Positions 41,601-51,428 of a stretch of DNA of 64,000 nucleotides are shown piece after piece; the stretch's first letter is position 1, and every line of letters begins with the position of its first letter. The position numbers were made by a program, and so were the translations under genes. Source of the stretch: Trichoplax adhaerens (lineage: Eukaryota > Placozoa > Uniplacotomia > Trichoplacea > Trichoplacidae); the NCBI RefSeq assembly GCF_000150275.1, contig NW_002060946.1:1175815-1239814 (forward strand). The letters are read 5' to 3'. The notes under the pieces are model-generated. The model ran no database searches. It saw only the letters and a list, made by a program, of their open reading frames with translations, and was not told the DNA's origin.

Positions 41601-44157
41601 CTTTATAAGCAGGTAAATGATAAATGAGTGATATCTAATCTAGTTTTAAGCCTATTAAGATGAATAAAGATGCAAAATAACCTTATTGTATGTTTCTTTC
41701 CATGATTCACAGCAACTTATACTTTCATTTAATGCCGACGTAGTTTGAACAATTAAACCATTAAAGATGTCATCCAGCGATATTGTATAGCTACAGCGCT
41801 TAATAATTTCATTGCTAACCTATAAATAATTAGTTTTAAAAAGTGTACATATAGTATCAATATATTGACTCTTTTATGTAACGTTATTATTGTTTAGTTC
41901 TATATACTGCATATTTGAGCTTGACTGCTTATAAAATTAATGGATTTATTAGATTTCTTTTTTAGGCTAGTCATGAAAGGTTCGTGGTTGCTATTTTTAA
42001 TAATATAATACGACTACAGAACGAAACTGTTACAACTGTTGAGCAATGTTGTTAATTACTTATAACTACTACACGTATTAGATTCGTCTAAGTAGAGTAT
42101 AATGAATTTTTAAAATTTATTAATTTTATCATAATTAGAATATGAACAAATCTTACTTTTCTAAGTAAGCCAGTTAATCGTTCACGAGAGTTATAATACT
42201 CAGAATTGATCCAAATCATCCGTATGATGTTCAGAATACGTGGCAACTGAGAACTAATTTCCGACGGAAGAGATTCTGATAGGGTTAAGCAAGGTTCTTT
42301 TAAGGTTGATAAAAATTTCAGATTACTTTGTGCTTGAGCCGAACCATCCTAATATTGTGGTAATATAATATGAATAGCATAGGGTGGTTGATTTTTTTAT
42401 TTTGAACGATTAATCGAGTAATTCCTGTCATTACCTGGATTAACTTTGATAGTCTTATAAAAGGAGATACATAGGAGGATTTAGCATGCTCTAATATATC
42501 TCGAATTCTCTTAACACCTGGCCTATCTAACTGCTCACTAAGACCGGATAAATCTAAACATCGACTTCGCCAAAATTGGATTTCTTCCAATGGCCCAGAA
42601 TTTTCATCAGTTTCAACCGCATCTTGATTGCTTAGAACTTCCTTTATTTGACGAGTCCAGTGGATCATAGAGGCTGTCGTTAATAATAAATAATGAATTT
42701 GCTTAGATATATTAAACATGGGTAAAAAGTGAATGTCATAATATAGATAAGATTTGCTCTAGTAATTTTCTTATGTGACCTTCTAAACGCTGGACTAATT
42801 CTTTATTCTTGACAGCAGCTTCGGCATCGATGTTTAACCCCTCATCAGGTACATATAATACGGTGTGGCCATCCATCCTGTGAGCTGTATCCGTCAAACT
42901 AGCCATAAATTTGTGTGTCTGCGAGGAAAAGTCATTCTTGATACCTGTTGAGATGTTGTGTTAAGGCTATTCTATCCAATTTTTCGTATCTATCGATTCC
43001 CATACTAACGTCTAACTAAGACGTACTGTTGTCTAGATATTGATAAAATACTTAAGAATAAAAGGATACTGTCAGGCCATGTAGCATTTCGTAGGAAGAG
43101 TGGAGTATATATACTTGACATTAGTCTCAGCAGGCTTTGTATTGAATTTGCCCTAACGGTTCCATATTGTAGCATAGAGTTGATATTGTGCTGCGTTAGG
43201 GTAACTTTGGATGATCGAATGAAGTATGTCATTTCATCAACCTAATGGAAATAAATTCATATCCATTTCGCTTGGTGAGAAGTATTTATAGGTAATGGAA
43301 AGGTATTACACACCTGATGAGTAGATATTGAATGGGACAAACAGAGGCCATGTTTAGCATCAATGTATCCAATTAGTAAAGGTGTGTTGGGATCATCTAA
43401 AAATCGTTCCACAACGTCATCGTGCTTTTCGCTCCACATATCAGGATTAAAGTTTCCAAGCAGAAAACGATCTTTCACATAAGAAATCTGATAAAATAGA
43501 TATTATTAGATACCATAGCTAATATAGTGGTGTAATCGTCACAATATCTCAGACCAACAGTAACGTCTAGGCGCTTACACATCTTAAATTCAAACTGGTT
43601 ACTGATGTACTGTAGTTAAAGTATTTTGAAACTTTAGATAGGGTGTCAATTTATCCTGTTGTCTTAAGATTCTTAACGGGCAACAAAATAAAATATTTGC
43701 GTTTTCGAAACATTATTGCATATTTTAAATTATGGGTACTTTACATTAATTATATTACATTGACCAATAGTTACGATTAAAAGTGGCAGTAGATAGCTAA
43801 TCTAAATGGCTGTGTTTGGTAATAGACTCCTTTAGATAGGCTATCACTTCTGACTTTTACCAGAACAGTACTTTACATTATCAAATAATAAAAAATTGCT
43901 TTATCGTAGAATTGGTAAATATAGAAAATGATTACCAAATCGATAGCAGGGGCAGATTCTATATTTCCTTCGTCCATTGAACTGCCATTAAGGTGATTAC
44001 TCTGCTGTAGTGTATCGTCCATATTACTAGATGTATCATGTAATAATCCATTTTCCTTAGGAGTGTCTGCATGTAGCGATTCTTCTTTACTGTCTTGCTT
44101 TACAGGAGTTGAACCATTTAATGTGTCGTGAGTATCCGCTTTTACTTCTGTATCCAT
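26640..44157 (-). CDS. DNAH2: Axonemal dynein heavy chain 2 (inner-arm I1/f type)
   Basis: Complete gene; 31 exons join in frame to about 4501 residues (vertebrate DNAH2 is about 4430). Exons in transcript order: 43936-44157, 43314-43487, 43070-43241, 42780-42944, 42435-42673, 42157-42348, 41682-41819, 41454-41561, 41185-41361, 41070-41098, 40754-40883, 40482-40664, 40098-40154, 39931-40010, 39620-39766, 39381-39537, 39086-39220, 37965-39017, 37788-37877, 37513-37629, 37287-37418, 28571-37131, 28401-28458, 28213-28304, 28006-28078, 27802-27918, 27558-27707, 27307-27483, 27161-27235, 26912-27062, 26640-26794. P-loops: GPAGTGKT (about 1875, AAA1), GQTESGKT (2156), GPVGTGKT (2489), GIGGSGRRS (2835). 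A coiled-coil stalk with its microtubule-binding tip spans about 3065-3350. Motifs SMIHWTRQIKE, NPPVSSFDADIARYTEVANN and the end CPCYYYPNRSG...HWIKRGTALLMSLD are diagnostic of DNAH2. It drives ciliary beating as an inner-arm motor in the axoneme. Confidence 0.96.
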
Positions 44158-44569
44158 ATTGGCTATTTCCTATATGAATACTTGTTCAACTGTAGTAAAA
44201 AGTGTTCGCGGCCCACTGTCCGCGGTAATGTTATTATAATACTCTAAATTTAAATTTGTAAGCTTTGCTTTGGCAATGTTTGTAGCAAGGACAATTTGAT
44301 TTGTTGTATGACGGCTATGACCTGTAATAAACGAATGTTTGTGTGCCGTACGTTATATACTGTAGGCGGTTGTATATATTGAATATCAATTTGTCATACA
44401 ATATAACGTAGGGTAGTATCCATGTATCTGCTTTTAAAATGCAATCTTAATGAAGAGCTTTAAAGCGACAAATTACGCACGGTTACCTTAGCAACCCATT
44501 TCCCTCGACTACATTGCATTACTTTAGGTTAAAACTTTGTGCGAAAAGAAAATCGATGCGGTGCACTGC

Positions 44570-44700
44570 AGTGTGCAGTACAGTACGGTACAGTACAGTA
44601 CACGTCCGGTAGTCCAATTTTTTCAGCTCAAGTACAGTACACAGTACAGTAGTTAAAAGAGGTTTCTGTACAGTACAGTACAGTACTGTAGTCGGATAAA
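44570..44700. repeat. Palindromic TACAG/CTGTA tract
   Basis: Several short runs of CAGTACAGTA, GTACGGTACAGTACAGTAC and TACAGTACAGTACTGTAG, separated by about 20-35 bp of other sequence. TACAGTACTGTA is its own reverse complement, so each run that switches from TACAG to CTGTA forms a palindrome. It lies about 410-540 bp upstream of the DNAH2 start codon. Confidence 0.85.
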
Positions 44701-45035
44701 TTTATGATAAAATATTGAGACCAACTGTTCGTTATGGCAGTACTTGCGTATGCAGACGGTCCATTTTGAAATGACTGATGTTTTCTAAATTAAGTAATAT
44801 TACATTGAATCTTATTATCTGTTATAAATTTCTGCTTGAAAGCAGTTACATAAGATCGTAGACGCTATTTAAATTAGTACCAGTGATTTAAAAAACAGCC
44901 ATGGAAGATTTATGCTAATCATTTGGTAAGGAAAGTCCGCCTGTCTGGTCTGTACAGTAATCCGCCGTTGAGGGGTTGAAAAGAGTTTTGAATAAGGGTG
45001 GGTTGGTATGAGAATGACTATCACGGACTACTAAA

Positions 45036-45142
45036 ATGGTATTTCAGTAGTCCTACTCCAAGGGGGCTTTTACAGTAAGAAAGTACCAATGGTATTTCAG
45101 TAGTCCTACTCTAAGGGGGCTTTTACAGCAAGAAAGTACCAA
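45036..45142. repeat. 53-bp tandem duplication
   Basis: ATGGTATTTCAGTAGTCC at 45036 recurs at 45089. Both copies continue through CTAAGGGGGCTTTTACAG (CCAAGGGGGC in the first) and AGAAAGTACCA. Only about two bases differ, so the duplication is recent compared with other repeats here. Confidence 0.9.
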
Positions 45143-45354
45143 TTTTTCTTGAGTAGTCTCTGGTATTAGGCATACAACACACTGCACAGGGTACACGTAT
45201 GAGCTGTATGAGCTACTGCGTAGACTATACGGTATTATATTGTGTACTTGTGAAGTCGCTACAATTTCAGTTTTCCACAAGTAAGAAGCTGCTCTTATTT
45301 ATCCTGAGCGCAAACATTGCAAAAGCAAAATCATAATGCTGTTTGATAATGTAC

Positions 45355-45505
45355 TTTCATGCAAAGTAGTCTTTTCTAAAATTGTTTTACTGAACTTTTA
45401 CTCAATTCTTATTACTAAACTATTCCCGCTTTCATGCAAAGTAGTCTTGTGTAAAATTGTTTTACTGATCTTTTTACTCAATTCTTTTGACTAAAATATT
45501 CCCGG
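45355..45505. repeat. 75-bp tandem duplication
   Basis: TTTCATGCAAAGTAGTCTT starts at 45355 and again at 45430. Both copies contain TAAAATTGTTTTACTGA, TTTTACTCAATTCTT and TATTCCCG. A few substitutions and small indels separate them. Confidence 0.85.
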
Positions 45506-45776
45506 TGCTGATTGACTCATTACTTCAGTAAAGTGATATTATTCTTTGATAGCAATTTACACTCCACTGCATTGCATAGCACTCTTGATGAATTCTTGAC
45601 AGAGGATTACGATTATGCTGCTAGGGACTACTAAAAAGAGAGAAAACCTTGTGTATCTTTCTAGCAGACTACCAGGCTTGTTCTTGATCTCGGCAGATCT
45701 CCACTTCTCACCTGATGTCAGGCTATGTTTACGGCATTCATTTTAGAGTGGTGTCGAGTAGAGTAGAGTCTACTAG

Positions 45777-46345
45777 AGTACAGTACTGTACAGTATCAGA
45801 GAAGGATATTGTACGTACAGTACTGTACTGTACTGTACAGAGTACTGTACAGTATGAGAGATTGCTTCCAAGTGGTTGTACAGTACTGTACACTGTACAG
45901 TACAGTACAGTATGATGCAGCCCAGTACAGTACAGTACAATCGCGTACAGTACAGTACAGTACTGTACTGTAAAAGCGACAATGTACTGTACAGTACAGT
46001 ACAGTATCAAAGAAGGACATTGTACTGTACTGTAGAGGTCATTGAGGTACTGTACAGTACTGTAATGACACTATGAGGCAGCACGCTACAATCGCGTAAT
46101 TACAGTACAGTACAGTATGAAGCAGCCCAGTACAGTACAATCGCGTACAGTACAGTACTGTACTGTAAAAGCGACAGTGTACAGTACTGTAGTGGTCATT
46201 GAGGTACTGTACGTAGCGACTTGGATCAAGTTGTACAGTATGAGAAATTGCTTCCAAGTTGTGGTACAGACTAACCGTACTGTACAGTGTACAGTACAGT
46301 ACAACATAATGACAGTATGAGGCAGCACGCTACAATCGCGTATAA
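45777..46345. repeat. Higher-order array of TACAG/CTGTA palindromes with conserved spacers
   Basis: Dense runs of TACAG and CTGTA alternate with short spacers that themselves recur: GCAGCCCAG at 45917 and 46122, AATCGCGTA four times between about 45938 and 46340, TAAAAGCGACA twice, GTCATTGAGGTACTGTAC near 46037 and 46193, TTGCTTCCAAGT near 45866 and 46249, GAGGCAGCACGCTACAATCG near 46075 and 46317. The array was therefore built by duplicating units of about 200-240 bp and not only by slippage of a 5-bp motif. Open frames across it are repeat artefacts. Confidence 0.88.
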
Positions 46346-46685
46346 AAGTGACCCCTTACCAAGATTGACTGCTATAGCGTAACGAGTGGCAGAGCGCTTT
46401 TGCCGCGTACCCCCTTGTGGCCATTTCTTCCATCAACCGCCATTGATAAACTGCATTTGCTATTGGTAAGTTTTCATAAATTGACAATAATCCACACATC
46501 AGACTTTGAATTGGATTCATCTTTAATTCACCCTATAACTATTATATGCTTTACAGGAAAAATATTTTAAATGACAAAAAACCAGCCTAAGTAATATGCT
46601 ATTTAAACAAGGTTGATATTGTACGTAGGTACATCGATAGAGATTGTTAGTGTATTAATACACAAAGTCAGCCAGTTGTGTGTGT

Positions 46686-46702
46686 AGAGAGAGAGAGAGA
46701 CA
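46686..46702. repeat. GA dinucleotide microsatellite
   Basis: A short run of about seven GA units lies about 260 bp upstream of the ARGLU1-like start codon, possibly in its promoter or 5' untranslated region. Confidence 0.8.
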
Positions 46703-46961
46703 GCACTGTTTAAAGACTACAATTACAATCTGATTCGCTTTTTTAATCGATCAATTTTAACCTCGGATGCAGTAAATATCTACCAAATTAACATGTTACT
46801 TTTATGTTTACACCATTATCTACAGGAGGAGGACAGTCATTATCCAGCATAGTAAAAAGTTATTTGTGCTGAACGACACTAGGCACCACAAGCAACTTTT
46901 TTTCTGTTGTTCAAGTCGTCGACGTCGGTGAAAATTATCACCACTATTATCGAGAGTCACA

Positions 46962-49900
46962 ATGCCAAGACCCGGTAATTCCAGTTATCGTAGTCGAAGT
47001 CGAAGTCATAGTCCTGCTCGTCGTAATCATTATCGGGATAGATATTACCGCGATAAGCGGAGAAGCCGTAGTCGGACACCTTCGTCTTCTCGTGGACGCA
47101 GTAATAAGCATAATAAAGAGGAAAGTAGGAGCCGTTCCAAAAGTCGAGATATCTTTGGACGTGATATCAATCGTCGTGATATAACTAATAAAGACGATGA
47201 TAGAAAGACGTAAGTATCATTGCTTCGGCGGTTAACAACTTATTTTTTGAAATCACTGGATCAAGTCAATCGGAACAGTCTTCCTTTTCATCCAAGATAC
47301 GTTGAGCAAGCGACGACGTAGCCCATAATTCTAGGGTATTCGGACGTCATCATTTCAATATTGCACATTACTGACTAATGACAATGAACGATAGTATTTA
47401 AGAATGATAATCAGACGTGCCTAGTCTAGTCTAGTCATAGATTTATCTTTTATTCTTCGGTAAACGATACAATACTAGGATTATAAACTGGGCAAGTAGA
47501 CAGTACGGTAGATGCAGTTCAATATTTTACAACTACTTCGGTTGGATTATCACTCAATCGCAAAATCAAATCAACGCTCTAACCCTAAATCCTATAAATA
47601 TACTCTAGATTAACGATAACTTAGGTTCATTCTATTTGGATACAGAATTAAACAATTCCATACAGCGTCGCATGGTAAATTACCAGATCTTGAAAGAACT
47701 AAAATAAGTTCGCAAATCATCTTATGCGATAGTGGTCATATGTACGTTTATAATTAACTGATACGTCAATGGTATATTAACTTATCCGATTACCGATCAA
47801 TCTTAAATGCGATAACCGCTTGCATTGTACGCAAAATATGATAAAGATGCCTTGACTCTTTTGGTTAATTAATAATCGAATCTACTATAATACTAAAGGG
47901 AGGGGTATAGGAGAGAAGCTTTTCATCTTTCATTTTACTATTTTATCCATTTTTTTCAATAGTGGTAGATAATATAATTGAGCTAGGGACTTTGCAAGTT
48001 TTTCAAGAGCGTCTATACGCGTATACGAGTAGATTGTGCAGTATGTATTTGAACATTAAGAACTTTTTAAGGAGGGTTTATCCCTTAGTGTTGATCTCCG
48101 GGGTAGTCCGTTGTTTTTGTAAAGGCCTTTCCTGTACTACTCAATTTCTGGGAAAGTCCATTTTCTCTTCTTTTCGGTTCAATATTCAGGAAAAGTTGCT
48201 AATAGTGTACCGAAAGTAGTGTAAAAACAATCTTTACCATTAGTTAAATGTGCCTTTTAATGCATCATCTTACCATATGAAGTGATTGAAGATGGGAGAT
48301 CAGGTGTAACACGGTCTATCTTGCTAAATAAATTTGCGATAAAGATGCATATACTTACATAGATTCAATGCCAATGTTATTGATAGTGCAACATTTTCTA
48401 TATACGATGTTGATAATGCTTAATGGATACGAAATTATAATATCGATGAAATTCATGTTAGCTTATGTGTTCGAGTTATGGACAACGTAGGACCGTAAAT
48501 TAATGGATGCTTATTTGTAATACATTCTACTCTACTAACTGTCTCCTATTTGATTTCCTTCTTGCAATGTAGACTCAGCCGGGCTGAAATAGAAGGTACG
48601 TTTGTTCATATTGTAGTAGATATTTGCTTGATCATCATGCAGTAACAAGATATTGCTTAATTGATTCAATTATCATGGCATAGTTTGTCTTACCTTAAGG
48701 TTATCAAATCACGTGCAATCGACTATTTATGTATGTTAAAAAAATTATGATGCCCTACAACCTAGAAGGATCTTTACGGTTTACCAATTTTTGCATAGAG
48801 GAAGACATAACACTTCGTAATGTTCAAAAATTTTTCTTAACATTGTAGTATGTAATACGCTTTGAAGGTATTCAAAAGTCATTCTATATAGAAGTAACCT
48901 TAACAATTACCTGTATCGTTAATTACATAGAATTGTAGTAATGCTAAGGATATTACGATACTATTAAGAATCAAATGGTTAGTCGTCAGTACGTTGTTAG
49001 TAAAATAAAAATTTATCCATTTAATTAAATCAAAGGGAATGTCGAAATGGAAGTGATGCGCCGTGTTGCTGAAGCCAAGTTATTAATGGAGAAAAAACTT
49101 CAAGAAGAATATGATAGGAAATACGAGCTTGCTGTATCTGAACTACAAATGAAAGAGGTCATACGATACCATGTTTATAGCTGTTAAATATTTTTGGTTA
49201 TAATGTGTAGTCCCAATCTTAACTACAACAATTCGTATGAAGGAGAAGAGCAATTTGTTATTATAGGGTGATTGAAGATATGCGATAATTAACTCTTTAT
49301 TGATTACCGTATTTACAGATCCTTGCATCTAGTATTTTTATTTTAATCAATTTCGATAAAGTTTAGATAACATCAAGAGCTGATCGGACTCAGATTAGCC
49401 AAAGCACAACCCTCTCCATTCACCATTAGTTGGAAGAAAATTTCATTGTTACTATTGTCTGCACAAAAGTGATTGCAGTCATATTAGAACCATTTTCATT
49501 GTGAAATATCAAGACAGGTTTTACTGTACAATTTTCTATCATGTACGTTGTACTCTATACTTATATATTAAATAATAAAGATTTGGTGAGACCAACATCG
49601 ATACTATTGCTCGCTACAGTTATCCAACTTGATAATCATTCTATCATACATTTATAATCTCACTGAAGTTAGCGGAATTATGAGTTGGTTGGTATTTAAA
49701 TTTTTCAAAGTATTTACAGGTAGTAGAATGTAAGTTCATGTAATCGTAAAACTTTTGTGTTGTATTGGCGATAGCACACACGTCACACTTGAGCCTGAAC
49801 TCAATTTGCCGACGTTCTGAACTTCAGTAAGGTGGTATGTTGATAAATAGTAGTGCACATACTTACATATTGTATGCTATTGTGCTACTGTAGGCAACAG

Positions 49901-50241
49901 AGCGTGACAAACTCCAGGAAGAGAAACAAGCAGTAGAAGGAGAGAAAAAAGTATTGGAAGAAGCTCAAGCAAAACTGGTAAATAGGCTTTAGTATGTATG
50001 TTAACCTAAATTTAAATTACCTGAAATGAATAACGATAAAATGTATATTATCATTGTGGTATTTTAGGCGGAAGAACGCCTTGCTCTTTTAGAGCAGCAA
50101 AGACATCTTAATCAACAAAAAGTAAATATAAGTAAAGAAAAGAAACGATTAGAAAAATTAGAGCAGGAGTTAATCCTTAATAAAAGCAAGCAAGCCCGCC
50201 CTAAGTTATCGTTTAACATAAAGCAGAAGAGTATTTTGTAA
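46962..50241 (+). CDS. ARGLU1: Arginine/glutamate-rich protein 1-like splicing and transcription co-regulator
   Basis: Five exons: 46962-47209, 48573-48595, 49036-49157, 49894-49977 and 50068-50241, giving about 216 residues. The N-terminal third is an RS domain (SRSRSRSHSPARR, RRSRSRTPSSSRGR) that also has DIFGR, a motif of ARGLU1. The rest is a charged coiled coil (EVMRRVAEAKLLMEKKL, EAQAKLAEERLALLEQQ) ending with ARPKLSFNIKQ, matching the RPKLSFSLK ending of ARGLU1. The family acts in the nucleus in splicing regulation and as a Mediator-linked co-activator. The vertebrate protein is about 273 residues; here the segment between DIFGR and the coiled coil is much shorter. The 23-nt second exon has TGTAG before and GTACGT after it and keeps frame. 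The exon 3 donor, GAG|GTCATA, is weak, so that boundary is less sure. Confidence 0.9.
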
Positions 50242-51428
50242 TGACGTATTGTTGTTCTGAACTCTCTATATGGATTAAGTCAACGACCAAAAAGGTGAGC
50301 GGCCAATAGATATAGTTAAATCTTCTTGCGTACAATACTACGTATACCGCTTGGATTACTGTGGAGGCTTTACATCGGGATTTTTTCGCAATGGATACTG
50401 CACTTATTACCCATCGACATACGGTATATCCATTTGAATACAAATACCTTGATGTATTAAATTCTAAATATCATATTTGATACTTTCAAGTAAGACAAAC
50501 ATACTTACTTGAATTCCGTTTAATCGACCTGATTGTGTACCATCGACATTATATCTCGACTTCTTCATTTCTCATGTACGTATCCTGTTATATTGCGATT
50601 ATTATGTATTTAGAAAAAAATTGACAATGCCTTCACGACTCATAAAAGTTCTGAGCGCTTGTGATATATTAGTTAGCTACATTTGTCTTTATTCTTTGTG
50701 TCTCATAATGTACAAAAAATGACTGTTTTCAATAAACTTTACAGAAATTGAAAAGATTGATAAAGATGGTATCGTTTTGCAAATGACTAGTTTTAATTTT
50801 GCTTAAAGCTGAATGCGAGTACACCTGTATTTACAAGATTGCAGTATGAAGATAAAATTAATTTACAGGACTTTCAACTCTATGCGATTACAGCAATATC
50901 GTTACAGAGTGTTGACTCCAGTACAATTTAAACATAAGTAAATACGTTGAAAAGATTGATATTGATTAATCTTCAAAATTATAGTGTTTTCAAAGCGATC
51001 GTAGCATTCGCGATAATTTGAGGTGGAGTAGTTTCCTGCTTAGCGTCAATTAGAATATCAAATGCGAATGATAATAGTGATTGCAGGGTTTTAGATTACT
51101 ATTACAGCCAATTCGCTAAAATGATTTTAATTTGACAATTATATAAAATGATATCAGATAGCAATTAACGTTAAATAATGTAGGAGTGGTTATGTACAGG
51201 ATCAATTGGAGAGTAGTTGCATATTAATTAACATGTAATAGACCTGTATTTAAAAGTTTCTTTATGGAGGTAAGTTGATACTTCATTTCGGTAATATTAA
51301 CGAAATTTTTCCCTCAGTTTATGCCATTCACTTGCCACCGCAGTGCGTTTCTGCCAAAGATATTCCTGACCATATAGTATATACGCTCTAGGTTTGTTAT
51401 GATAGCATAAAGCTTAAAATTTCTAAAG
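50242..51428. other. Convergent intergenic region between ARGLU1-like gene and PARL
   Basis: Both flanking genes end here, so the interval should hold two 3' untranslated regions. An AATAAA lies at 50731-50736, about 490 bp beyond the ARGLU1-like stop. No other structure was seen. Confidence 0.55.
50731..50736 (+). promoter_or_regulatory. Candidate polyadenylation signal of the ARGLU1-like gene
   Basis: AATAAA on the plus strand after a T-rich stretch, downstream of the stop at 50241. The assignment is inference from position and motif alone. Confidence 0.35.

Larger units (their letters stand above)
44158..46961. promoter_or_regulatory. Divergent intergenic region between DNAH2 and ARGLU1-like gene
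   Basis: The two genes are transcribed away from each other, so this 2.8-kb interval should hold both promoters and 5' untranslated regions. It contains two palindromic TACAG/CTGTA tracts (44570-44700 and 45777-46345), a 53-bp and a 75-bp tandem duplication, and a short GA microsatellite. Open frames across the TACAG tracts are artefacts of the repeat. No core promoter motif could be assigned with confidence. Confidence 0.55.

Noticed and set aside
45715-46328. Several overlapping open frames on both strands across the TACAG/CTGTA array
   Set aside because: They are generated by the 5-bp repeat, which lacks stop codons in some frames; the peptides are repetitive (YCTVQYSTV-like) and occur on both strands.
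45777-46345. A CRISPR-like reading of repeats and spacers
   Set aside because: The genome is eukaryotic, the repeats are not uniform in length or sequence, and the spacers themselves recur.
47962-48219. 85-codon plus-strand open frame inside ARGLU1-like intron 1
   Set aside because: It begins with GTG, has no recognised motif and lies fully within an intron; consistent with chance.
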